Virus record (IMG/VR): IMGVR_UViG_3300025141_014441
Span: 1-44,824 of that record
DNA: 44,824 nt
Strand: one strand, 5' to 3'
Source: a virus
Part shown: piece by piece, positions 1 through 9,500 of the stretch
Layout: every line of letters starts with the position of its first letter
How positions within the stretch are numbered: the stretch's first letter is position 1
The notes under the pieces: model-generated
Databases searched by the model: none
What the model was told of the DNA's origin: nothing
What the model saw: only the letters and a program-made list of their open reading frames with translations
Translations under genes and position numbers: made by a program

Positions 1-358
1 CTCTGGGAATCTTCAAATTGACTTCCTTACGGGCTTGTCCCGCTGTTAAATACTGTGGCTTGATGCCGAGTGTCGCATAAGAAATCCAGCTAACTGCACC
101 GTTGAATCTCTGAAGTGCGGACATTGTTTTAGCCGACGATCCTCCAGAGTTAAAAAACATAAAAGGTTGTTCGATGTAGATCTCAGATATGGCGAACTCT
201 GTGCGAACATCCATAAGCGCTGAACGCATCATTTCACACTTGGTGAAGAAATCTTTGAACTTCCGCAAATCAACAAACGTGCAACAGACTACATAACCTT
301 GCCGGTCAATAACTGAAATGCCTGTGATGGAGGTGGAAACATCTAGAGCTAATAGCAT
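1..358 (-). CDS. RuvC-like Holliday junction resolvase, 3' end cut by the window
   Basis: I translated the minus strand from the ATG at 358 to the window edge and got 119 residues without a stop. The N-terminus reads LALDVSTSITGISVID, the first strand of an RNase H/RuvC fold with a metal-binding Asp at residue 6. A second acidic motif, IYIEQPF, places Glu63 where RuvC-like nucleases carry their next catalytic acid. Known members cut branched DNA during recombination and packaging; here that role is inferred from the fold. The C-terminal acidic residues lie outside the window. The preceding gene ends 12 bases upstream. I see no Shine-Dalgarno sequence before the ATG, only TATAATA followed by GATAT, so the start is the weak point. 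The family is fairly secure, the exact substrate is not. Confidence 0.75.
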   Translation of the reverse strand, partial: MLLALDVSTSITGISVIDRQGYVVCCTFVDLRKFKDFFTKCEMMRSALMDVRTEFAISEIYIEQPFMFFNSGGSSAKTMSALQRFNGAVSWISYATLGIKPQYLTAGQARKEVNLKIPR

Positions 359-370
359 ATATCTATTATA

Positions 371-1474
371 CTACAAATCAAGCTTTATTTTAAAGGTATA
401 ACCCACATCTTCTGTCTTTTTAACAGGTTCGGCTAGATTAGCCACGCCGAGCAATTTTTTATTTTCATCATAAATCGCCACTTTAGAAATATAGGTTGTT
501 TTTGAAAAGGGCGCATTAAAATTACTATAAGAAGAAGAGACAACGTTTGTTATAGTATTAGGGGTTTCAAGATATGTAAAAGTTCCAGTTTTAGGGTTTA
601 AAGAAGATGCAGTAAGAGCAAAAGTGGGGTTATTGCTGGTATTAAAATTTCCCTGTGAAGCATGGGCAAACATCGTCATGGTGGGCGTATACGTTTGACC
701 ATTAAATTTTAATTTAAAAGAACTTGAGACAACCAGTGTACTAGGATCAGCAAAATCAATCCACGATCCTGTGCCATCGCCGCTCGTATAGGGGTCCAAC
801 ACGTCATCACCCAATGCACCACTATTAAAAAGAATCACGAAACCTTCATTATATAAAGCTAGCCCGACGACGCTTCCGGTAGAAGAGCCTGTGACTTGAA
901 TTAGCTCGCCATTTTTGTTTTTATCCTCTGCTTGAGCAATCAAAGAACCCGTATAATAAAAGTCCAACCTTATACTTCCTTCCTGTATAGAAGACCCATA
1001 AAATATGCTAGGTATGGAAATTAGCTTGATTCTCGTTCCATCTATGGAAGCCGAATAATCAAATTGTGTAGACCTATAGCGATAATAATTAATCACATTT
1101 TGAAGTGGGGTTGTGTGTGCCAAGTCTGTACCAAGCTCGACTTGCACCGAGGAGGTATACGCAAGATAATTTTTAAATTCAGCAGCAGGCACAGCAGTTC
1201 CATATGAACTAGTAGATGACGCTGGTGTGGTGACTTGTGTAGTTTTCCAAGCCGCAAAATCTGAATCTTTGTTTAAAAATTGATAAATGCGCTCATCGCC
1301 AGTACGATTTACGCTAAGATCGTAAGCAGAAATCATACCATTCGGAACGTTTGTATTGGAGCTTGATATGTTATTTAAATAAATTTCCCCAGCGACAAAC
1401 GTGAAAGTTACTTTTGGGTTTGCCTTAATGGTATTGAAAAGAATCTCATCTTGGGAAAACTTATTTAGCTTCAT
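371..1474 (-). CDS. Putative tail/fibre structural protein, paralogue of the gene upstream
   Basis: This 367-aa protein has no domain I can name. It is homologous to the 336-aa product at 1474-2484. Both end in a matching block (VAIYDENKKLLGVANLAEPV here, VGLYSPDNELLAVAKLSEPL there) followed by KKT and a short strand ending in LDL or LDY. Both also share a central ISIPSIFYGSSIQEGS-type segment and a VGLALYNEG/VGLIYYDAG strand. The composition is rich in Ser, Thr, Asn and Tyr with little charge, as in beta-rich fibre or adhesin proteins. There is no signal peptide or membrane segment. The ATG overlaps the previous stop as TAATG, so the two are translationally coupled. Position at the end of the tail gene block supports a virion role; this is inference. 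Confidence 0.6.
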   Translation of the reverse strand: MKLNKFSQDEILFNTIKANPKVTFTFVAGEIYLNNISSSNTNVPNGMISAYDLSVNRTGDERIYQFLNKDSDFAAWKTTQVTTPASSTSSYGTAVPAAEFKNYLAYTSSVQVELGTDLAHTTPLQNVINYYRYRSTQFDYSASIDGTRIKLISIPSIFYGSSIQEGSIRLDFYYTGSLIAQAEDKNKNGELIQVTGSSTGSVVGLALYNEGFVILFNSGALGDDVLDPYTSGDGTGSWIDFADPSTLVVSSSFKLKFNGQTYTPTMTMFAHASQGNFNTSNNPTFALTASSLNPKTGTFTYLETPNTITNVVSSSYSNFNAPFSKTTYISKVAIYDENKKLLGVANLAEPVKKTEDVGYTFKIKLDL

Positions 1475-2484
1475 TAGTAATCAAGTCTGACTCTTAGAGT
1501 CAATTCATTTGCTGGCGTTTTCTTTAAGGGTTCACTTAATTTCGCAACCGCAAGCAACTCGTTATCAGGAGAATACAGCCCCACTGTCGTCACATAAGAG
1601 AGGGGTAAATCATCCGGCGCAGTCTTGACAAATATCTGAGATTGTGTAAGATAAGTGGGATTAGAACTGTAGTTAAAATCTGAATGCATTGCTCGGCAAA
1701 AATAAATAGTTGAATTTAGTTCAGTCGTGTTGTTATAAGAACAGTTAATCCAACGTCGCCGCACAGCATTGCTAAAATCATCAATTGAAGACCCTGTTAA
1801 AGAAGCACTCATCGTTCTGCCATTTACATCAAAAGCAGTCGCATGTTGAAAAACCGAGCTAGTTATAACAGCGACACCAGCGTCATAATAAATCAAACCA
1901 ACCTTAGCAGAAGCGGTATCATACAAAATGGCATAATCGCCAGCCGGGGAGTTGATTTTGTAATTGTTGGAAGCATTTGTGTCTGTAATCGTAAACACCC
2001 CGTCTGGAACCTTATAGGTTCCTCCGTTATACATCGTAAGACTGAACGTGCCCTTCGCAATTTCATCCTTGTACAAGAGGCGGCTGAAATTAATAAAAAA
2101 GACATTTCTATCCTTTATACCGCTGCCGAGATCGCCGTCCTGATCAAATGCCCGAACATCGCCCGACACATCATAGCCAACCAGTTGCTGTGCCATAGAG
2201 TTATAAATGTTATTCTTTTTATCTTGATTAACTGTGGTCGATAGAGTAGCACTCAACGCAGAACTCGTAGGATAACCACAAGTAATATCAAAAACGTGAT
2301 TAGCCGAAGAACTCAAATAAGGATAATCATAAACAGAAATAAACATACCGTGTGAGTATGTTTTTATATTTTCATTTTTATAAGTTCCACTCACCAAGGT
2401 TCCAGTTAATGGAATCGCTTCGTGCAACAAAGTTTTTGTTGCAGTCTTATCAGTGGGGGTTATTGTTTTAAAAGAGCTAGCCAT
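1474..2484 (-). CDS. Putative tail/fibre structural protein (first of a tandem pair)
   Basis: A 336-aa beta-rich, Ser/Thr/Asn-rich protein with an ATG start preceded by an AGGAA ribosome-binding site. It has no catalytic motif I recognise. It aligns with the following 367-aa product over the central and C-terminal thirds, ending in AKLSEPLKKT and a terminal LDY, so the two arose by an old tandem duplication. Divergence in the N-terminal half is high, as expected for receptor-facing or decorating subunits. It follows the 306-aa collar-fibre-like protein in the same transcription unit, 17 bases downstream of it. A tail or fibre location is inferred from position and composition only; the family is not identified. 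Confidence 0.6.
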   Translation of the reverse strand: MASSFKTITPTDKTATKTLLHEAIPLTGTLVSGTYKNENIKTYSHGMFISVYDYPYLSSSANHVFDITCGYPTSSALSATLSTTVNQDKKNNIYNSMAQQLVGYDVSGDVRAFDQDGDLGSGIKDRNVFFINFSRLLYKDEIAKGTFSLTMYNGGTYKVPDGVFTITDTNASNNYKINSPAGDYAILYDTASAKVGLIYYDAGVAVITSSVFQHATAFDVNGRTMSASLTGSSIDDFSNAVRRRWINCSYNNTTELNSTIYFCRAMHSDFNYSSNPTYLTQSQIFVKTAPDDLPLSYVTTVGLYSPDNELLAVAKLSEPLKKTPANELTLRVRLDY

Positions 2485-2501
2485 GTTTTTTTCCTATTGT
2501 T

Positions 2502-3422
2502 CTAAATTTTCGCATAGCGAATAGGGATATCAATTGAATATCCAGTAGTGCCACCTGTCACTCTGACAGTGGTATCAATTATGTTATAAGTTGTTGGATC
2601 GGACGGCTTCGTAAACGTTGTCGTACTACCAAACTGAGTAAAATATGAAGTCGAGGTCCGCAGACTTGTAGAAGAGCGGACCTGAAATTGCCACTTGCCT
2701 TGAGGGGTCTCAACGGTATAATCGTTGTTGCCGTCGTCGGCGTTCTTGTTAAAAGCCGTCATAAAATTTGTCAACACATAAGTGGCAATCTGATCGTCAT
2801 CCAAGAAATCATAATTGTAACTATTGCCATCGACATCAGTAAGCGTTCCCAAGCGATTATCCATTTCCACTATTAGTTGAGTTTCTTTAAGATCTTCCTC
2901 AATGGGGGCGTCAGGTCCACCATATTTCGTAGAATCAATGCCAAAATCCACCCTAATATAATGGTCTGTTTTGTCCGGTGACACACCGTTGATAATCCCA
3001 GAAGTGCCGCCAGCATCAAGTCCGGTGGATTGGGCGGTGGTTGTATTATCAACAGCGATGACATGCTGACCCGCCTCAGAAAATACTGATCCATTCCCCT
3101 TCGTGTTCATTTTAATCACAGGTAAGTAAAGCAAGTCGTTTCTCACATAAGAAACAAGATAGTGTTTTAACAAAGAGGTATTATTCGTAAATGCCTCTAG
3201 CACGGGAGTTTGTAAAATCGACAAATCATAAAAAGCAGAGCCAGACGGGTGTGCGCCGAGGGGGTTGTTTTGATTTCGATATTCTTTGTAGTTAATCTCG
3301 TCATCCCCGAAAGCAAATTTCGTAATTTTAAAAGAGCCGTCACCCTTCGCTAAACGCATCCTGCCGGTGTCGGTCAAGACCGCATCTAAAATAATATCAC
3401 CGCTGTTGTCTAAATATGCCAT
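2502..3422 (-). CDS. Collar-fibre-like tail protein
   Basis: A 306-aa protein starting MAYLDNSGDIILDAVLTDTG and continuing with a GDGSFKITKFAFGDDEI segment. This resembles the N-terminal attachment region of phage tail-collar and side-fibre proteins, where an LT-x-x-G start is followed by a strand and a G-D-D/E turn. In such proteins this part plugs into the baseplate or tail and the rest builds the shaft. The remainder here is beta-rich, with a proline-containing FTKPSDPTTYN stretch near the C-terminus, and no enzyme motif is visible. The ATG has a good AGAGGA site. The 291-aa protein at 10268-11143 carries a related N-terminal motif. Fibre assignment is moderate, based on motif and neighbourhood. 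Confidence 0.55.
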   Translation of the reverse strand: MAYLDNSGDIILDAVLTDTGRMRLAKGDGSFKITKFAFGDDEINYKEYRNQNNPLGAHPSGSAFYDLSILQTPVLEAFTNNTSLLKHYLVSYVRNDLLYLPVIKMNTKGNGSVFSEAGQHVIAVDNTTTAQSTGLDAGGTSGIINGVSPDKTDHYIRVDFGIDSTKYGGPDAPIEEDLKETQLIVEMDNRLGTLTDVDGNSYNYDFLDDDQIATYVLTNFMTAFNKNADDGNNDYTVETPQGKWQFQVRSSTSLRTSTSYFTQFGSTTTFTKPSDPTTYNIIDTTVRVTGGTTGYSIDIPIRYAKI

Positions 3423-3436
3423 AATTGTTCCTCTTA

Positions 3437-6400
3437 TTAAGTAGATTTCATTTGCCTAAAATTCGCCAAAATCGATTGTAATGCTTGTTGATCTAATTTA
3501 CGATTTCTAATTTTCTCAACAATTGATTGTATTAACGCAGGGTTCACGCCAAATTCATCCTCAATATTAAATAGTGTTTTCATTGCTTTTGTGGACAAAT
3601 CAAAATAATTAGAGAGTTCTACCAAATCTCCCTGAGAAAAGCCTTTGCTTTTCATTAATTCTGCGGCTTGTTGTCCCACTGATCCTATTTTATCAAGTTT
3701 TTGAACGGTGGGGGTAAAATTAAGATCCATGACCCTCCCCGACGTTCTAGACTTAGCCCGAACCTTGAAATAATGATTACCAGATGTGTCCAAGGCTTCG
3801 ACCCTGTTGTTATCCGAAGCGGCATATGCCATCTTTTCCCACATGGCTTTGGCGTTGGCGCTGTTTAGGGGGGGATCTGCTTCATACTGTTCGGTTGATA
3901 AAGAAACCGACACAATCCCATTAGAATACATCGGCGCGATTTGTGGTTGAGGCGAAAGCTCTGACGGGAAAACATAGGGTCTCACCTCACCAATGTGAAT
4001 ATCTCCATCTGCATAAACATTAAGATGAAGAATGGGAGAGGGATTTGACGCATACCCGTGAGCGTTTATTGCACGGAAACAATAATAATAATCATGATTT
4101 GGTTCGATTGTATCTTCAAAGCCAACGCCTTGAGCCTTGTTTAAAGTTGTTATTTTTCCGTCAACAAAATCCACATAATCATCCGGTGGCGTATTGATTC
4201 TTAAGATTTGATATTTTGTGATGGGTGATTTTGTATCAAACTTTAATCGCGTCCAATCTAATTTTGCCTTAAGTATTTTTATTTCCTCATCCAAACTCGA
4301 TTTCGCAGCCAGAGCGTGAAGCTCGTCTACAATACCGACCGCCATGCTGGCTCCCGGCAGGGCGAATTGCTTGGAATATATTTTTGTTAAGTTCTCCTTG
4401 TCCTTGTCAAAAAGGGGAATCGGGAAATCCACGACGCCTCCTACATTATCCGATAAAACAATCTTTACCCTCGTAGGATCTTGCCGACTAGGAATGATCA
4501 ATGAAGTGGGATAAACTGGCGGCGAGTCCATGATATATTGTTTTTCCGATTGCCACATTGGCACTTTCATAATTCTGAGATCTGGATAGGAGATCCCACT
4601 CACTACTAAAGCAGCGTCGTAGTCCCATTGGTTAAAGTTTGGCGCATAATAACTGTCATCGGTTGCAAAACCAGTGCCAACGCTCAACACATGACAAGAA
4701 AATCTATAAACATAGGGGGTGTCATATTCTACTCCAGCGTCCACAACTTTAATAATGTCTTTCTTATCCATTGAGGCTGGGAGAATGTATTCTTTTTCAA
4801 ACTGTAAACTTTCTTCTATAAAGCCCTGCGGGTCTTTTGCTATCTCAACGCGAAAACGCTCCACAGAATATGCCAAAACCTCCGCATAATTTTTTAATGG
4901 TGTGGCACGGAGTTTATCTGGCGTTGTCTTCTCTCCATCTTCAGCGCTTAGATCACGGAACATCCTTATCAGCATTGGCTTATAGTTTTTATTAACAAAC
5001 TGTTGCAATCTCGCAGACAAAACGAACGCATCAAAATCAGTTACGGTTGTGTTTTCATTGTGTTCGGTGTAGATAAAATCTGTGTGTGCGGCAGCGCCTT
5101 TGCCCGCAGCGAGAGCGGCGGCGGCGATAGACGGCTGGGCGGCGGCACCGCCGAGGACGAGAAGTTGTGCCGCAAAGGAGGTCTGAACATTATCTTTTAG
5201 TTTAGTTAATTTCTCTGCCTGTTTCACTGGTAAGTCTTTTGGAGCAATAAGCCCAGAATTGGTAAGCGCATACTTCAAAGTTTGAGCAACAAGGGGCGCT
5301 CTTGAAATAATCGATGAATCGGGCGCAAAGTTTTTAGAAATTGTTTGAAAGTCAACCTCGCCGCCGTCCGTAATTGAAAAAAATGGTTTATCGTGCCTGT
5401 CGGCAAGATTATAAATAAAGGTTTCATACAGATTGAGATCCAACAACAACCTTTTAAATTCATTATTTGTGTTGGCTGGCATCAAATTATAGTTTGATTC
5501 AATCACGAAACTGAAAGGCAACATTTTTTCGGTGCCATGTGTAAGGTCGGTCAAGATTTTATCTTGAGAAATGAAAGAGGTGGGCTGGTTTAGAGTAAAG
5601 TTTGGCTTGGTAGCCATGAAACCCTCGGGACCATTCTCCTTAAACTGTTGAAGATATTGATTGCTGTATGTGCTATTGCTATACACCGCTGGTAGCGCTG
5701 ACACCGTCACATTATTAGTAGCTGCGTCAAAGATATATGACATTAAAGATAAATAAGGTTTATAAAAACCCGCTAACTTACCGGCTGGGATAGGTTTCCA
5801 CTTCAGCGCCGTTCTGTCCTTAACGTTATAACTTTTAGGGGTTGTCGCATATTCCATAAATGTCTTAATAGCAAACTCGTTTTTCGTGATATCTTCGCCT
5901 CTTATTTTTATAGAGTTGTAGGCATAATAATCGCTTGGTCTGAGTAGTTTTCTAAACCCAACAGGATTTTTCTTGCCAGCACCGAAGGTTTCATCAAACT
6001 TTTCAAGCTGCTCCACATAAAAATTATAGCTAGGTTGCGCCTTAATATATAAGGTTCCGGCTTCTGGAGTCCCAAGGACGTCGCCCAAGATACTCATATC
6101 AAAGTAATGTAAACTTTGTGGTAAAGCGGCAGCGTCGATGGCGGCTTCAAAAGTTTTGATTGCATCTTGTGTCAACGAAGCGGGTTCTAAACCAAGATAC
6201 ATATATTCACGGTTCACATTGCCCCCTAAATAATTATATGGACCATCTGATATCCAAGCTATATCCTCTGTCTCGTTTTTCATAATACCATTTTGTAGAA
6301 TTTTATAGTCCGCAATATCGGCAAGGGTCTCGCCCGCATCTCGGAGATATAAGCCGTCATCTTCCGTGGAACCATAAAATAACGCCAAAATAAAAGGATA

Positions 6401-6466
6401 ATTGCCGTAGGTATCTGACAATTGGTCAGTTCGGTTGTCGCCCCTATATGTAAAACTTTTTTCCAT
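3437..6466 (-). CDS. Large tail/baseplate protein with a fibronectin type III-like domain
   Basis: This 1009-aa protein has no overall family I can name. Around residues 740-830 it has an FN3-like sandwich: a KYQILRINTPPDD strand pair followed by a DTIEPNHDYYYCFRAINAHG strand typical of FN3 strands F and G. FN3 modules are common on the exposed surfaces of phage tails. An Ala/Gly-rich linker (GGAAAQPSIAAAALAAGKGA) lies near residues 440-460. The last 70 residues are helical and hydrophilic. There is no signal peptide or membrane helix. The gene follows the 1254-aa gene after a 37-base gap and precedes the 306-aa fibre-like gene. The ATG lacks a clear Shine-Dalgarno sequence, being preceded by an A/T-rich ATTTAAAAAT. 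A virion role is likely from size and context. Confidence 0.65.
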   Translation of the reverse strand: MEKSFTYRGDNRTDQLSDTYGNYPFILALFYGSTEDDGLYLRDAGETLADIADYKILQNGIMKNETEDIAWISDGPYNYLGGNVNREYMYLGLEPASLTQDAIKTFEAAIDAAALPQSLHYFDMSILGDVLGTPEAGTLYIKAQPSYNFYVEQLEKFDETFGAGKKNPVGFRKLLRPSDYYAYNSIKIRGEDITKNEFAIKTFMEYATTPKSYNVKDRTALKWKPIPAGKLAGFYKPYLSLMSYIFDAATNNVTVSALPAVYSNSTYSNQYLQQFKENGPEGFMATKPNFTLNQPTSFISQDKILTDLTHGTEKMLPFSFVIESNYNLMPANTNNEFKRLLLDLNLYETFIYNLADRHDKPFFSITDGGEVDFQTISKNFAPDSSIISRAPLVAQTLKYALTNSGLIAPKDLPVKQAEKLTKLKDNVQTSFAAQLLVLGGAAAQPSIAAAALAAGKGAAAHTDFIYTEHNENTTVTDFDAFVLSARLQQFVNKNYKPMLIRMFRDLSAEDGEKTTPDKLRATPLKNYAEVLAYSVERFRVEIAKDPQGFIEESLQFEKEYILPASMDKKDIIKVVDAGVEYDTPYVYRFSCHVLSVGTGFATDDSYYAPNFNQWDYDAALVVSGISYPDLRIMKVPMWQSEKQYIMDSPPVYPTSLIIPSRQDPTRVKIVLSDNVGGVVDFPIPLFDKDKENLTKIYSKQFALPGASMAVGIVDELHALAAKSSLDEEIKILKAKLDWTRLKFDTKSPITKYQILRINTPPDDYVDFVDGKITTLNKAQGVGFEDTIEPNHDYYYCFRAINAHGYASNPSPILHLNVYADGDIHIGEVRPYVFPSELSPQPQIAPMYSNGIVSVSLSTEQYEADPPLNSANAKAMWEKMAYAASDNNRVEALDTSGNHYFKVRAKSRTSGRVMDLNFTPTVQKLDKIGSVGQQAAELMKSKGFSQGDLVELSNYFDLSTKAMKTLFNIEDEFGVNPALIQSIVEKIRNRKLDQQALQSILANFRQMKST

Positions 6467-6503
6467 ATTTTTAAATAGTATTGAGATTACAGCTTCATAA
6501 CAT

Positions 6504-9500
6504 TCAAAACAGCTTAAGCTTCATAATATTAATTTTAATCATTTTTGTTTTCTTGCCGGTTTTCTTCATCTTGCTTTTCTTGCTTCCTGCTGGCTTCTTG
6601 GAGCCGTCAGACACCTGAAGCCCTATTTGATCTACTTTACCCTTAACACTTACATTTGTGGACGACTTCTTGAGAGCCATACCCGTCTTCTTTATCTCCT
6701 TGACGGGCTTCTTCACCCCCATGACAGGCTTCTTCACCCCCATGACAGGCTTCTTCACCCCCATGACAGGCTTCTTTACCCCCATGAAGGGTGCGCCGGT
6801 TTTGGATTTTTTTACCGCAGTCGAGGATTTCTTTTTCACACCATCCAGAACTTGAACCGCGTTGGGTTTGTCCATCGCGGAACCACCTTTGTAAGCTGGT
6901 TTTTTAAAAAGAGAACCCTTTAACATAGTATTTGCCGCTTGTTTGAGAGCAGTGTCACCCGAAAATTTTTCTTTTTTTAAAACAACTTCGATCTTTACAG
7001 GCGGGTCATTTTTGGATTTTGCTGGAATGGTGTATTTGATGGTATTAAACTCTTTTGATTCGGTATCAAAGACAAAATATCTATTATTTATTCTTTGATT
7101 CATTCCGACATTTCTCACCTGTACGAAGGAGCCGTTAGGATTTTTTAGTCCGCGCTCATAAAAAGAAAATCGTCCCAAAGTAGCCACTGACCCCAAGCCA
7201 TTTTTTACCTTATTATAAGGGTGCCATTCTCCTTCGTGCCAAAGCTCAATTTCTACGACATTGGTTAACATTAAAAAAGTGCCTATGGCTTCTTCAGGTC
7301 TCAAATTCCACTTCTTTTTGTCTTCCTTGGTTTTTAGTGTTTCTTTGTTGATCAATATTTTGTCAAACAAGGTTTTAAATTCGTTAGTTAGCGGCTTTAA
7401 AAGCTTGATTGACGGACCTCTTGATAAAACATAATAAGGTACAGGAAGATTAGTATTAAGAGCTTCACCTCCCTGTGATTCAATGCTTTCTATTTCATCC
7501 ATTGTGTTCGTATAAGTATTAAAACCCGCCAAATGTGAAAAAGAGTATATCATCGTTAAATCTTTTATGTTTTGAAACTGTTTTGTAATTGTCGGTGAAG
7601 TAGATTTTTTCTTATCCTGTGGTCCGCTTGAGCCGCCAAAAAAGGATTCAAAAGCAAACTTGCCGGGAGTAACAGGATTCACAACAGTCCCCTTGTCAGT
7701 TGTGCCAACGATGGCTACACCATCGTCTAAAAGCGCGTCCAACAATACACCATTCTTCTGCCAGAAGGGAAAGCCCGTTGCCCACGAAGTAGGAGTCTTT
7801 GCGGGATAAGTCTGGGTGATACCGGCTTTCATGCTCAACACCAAATCTATAATTTGAGTGAGCGGCAAGGAAAAGGTCAGGGCGTAACCTTCGGCGGTTT
7901 TCATATTCGCGCTACCTATGTCAAGCATCTGAGCCGTGACTTTTTCCGCTGTAATGGTTAGGGGCGTAAATGTGTGTGTGTCAAAATGTTGCCACACAAA
8001 TTCATCAATACCCCCCACATATTTGGCAAATTCTAACTGAAATAAATTTTCAAATTCCTTTTGTGTTATAACAAGCTCCGTGTTTTCAGATTGAGGTGGA
8101 GTCGCATAAAGATAATCTACCCAAAAACTGGGCTTCTCAGTAAACCCGACCGCATTTGCAAATTCATAATATTTAGTGGCGACAGTTGAGTTGCTTGAAT
8201 TCCCTTGGGTGGGCTTCACAGTCAAATTAGGAGCAACAGAAAAGTTTTTTACTTGGCTTAAAGATTGACCAATAGAATCCTTAAGCACCAGATATGTACT
8301 GGGTAAAAGTCTGGTCGTCTGCTTCTCCCAATCTACTGCTAACATATCTTTTATTGTTACAATTAAAGCTCCCGATTCCTGATTTTGTTCACTATCAGTT
8401 ATCATCGAACTAATGATGGACCACATACTATTAAATGTGTTCCACATTTCTTGTAGAACCTCTCCATGATGCTGAACAAAAAGAGGAGTCATTCTTTCAA
8501 AATCAGCATTATAATACTTGGAAAAAGCCATCACCGATTCCAAGGCGCTAAATTTATTATATGCCTCATTAACAAGTTCAAATACATATCTTAATTGTCC
8601 CAAAAACTTGGCTGTATATGTAATTTTTAAACCATAACGGTAGTGGTAATTTTTATTTACTGTTTTATCTTTGATCATAAAAAGCGTTTGCATAACACCA
8701 GCATTTGTCGTGCAATCGACCGATGCCACTCTTATATTTGCGTTATCAATAATGTTAATTAACACCCCCTTCGTACCGATTGGAACACAGGTAGCAAGAA
8801 CCTTTTCCATACATTGTTCTGTATATTGCTCTGCAATATTTTTTGCAACCTTCCTTCGGACAAGCTGCATACTTTTAATATTATCGGAATAAATATTTAG
8901 TTTGGTGCCCGTAAACGCGAATGCACTACTATTCATAAACTTTGTAGTATTAAAAATAAAAGCTGTATTGAAAGTGTTGGGTTCTATATCATCCCAGAAA
9001 AACATTTCGCTCAAAGGAGATTCTATTTTTTCCAATTTGTTAGGTTCAAAATATGCTTCCAGATTAAGCGTGGTAGTTTTAGATATGTCCTTAGCAGTAT
9101 AGGCTTCCCCGGTGGCTGGATTTTCTGTTGTCGTTACCCATTTTTTGTTTTTCTTGTCCCACTTGGTGAGCAGGGGCTGGTTAAAATCTAAATCAAAATA
9201 ATCGCCGGTAGTAAGACCCACAAAGCTTGAAACAACGGCTGGATCAGAAATAACAACAGGCAAAAGATATGGATAATGGTCTTCAGAATCGACGGGCAAT
9301 TTTTTTATTTGATCGGCAATAAGTTGATGACTGTGGTTCTTCTTGCCAATCGACGGTCCACCTTTAACAAAGACGTCGCTGTCAGCAACGATGCGGTTAG
9401 TTATTTTATGAACATGCCAAGAATCTGGAGTGGCATAGTGCTTTTCAGTCTCCCCGTCGCCGTCATCGTCCACTGTGTAATAATGAGTATGACCACGTTC

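Noticed and set aside
6627-6923. Plus-strand open frame of 98 codons with repeated LLHPHDR units
   Set aside because: It is the antisense reading of the GVKKPVM repeat in the 1254-aa gene and has no own ribosome-binding site or family.
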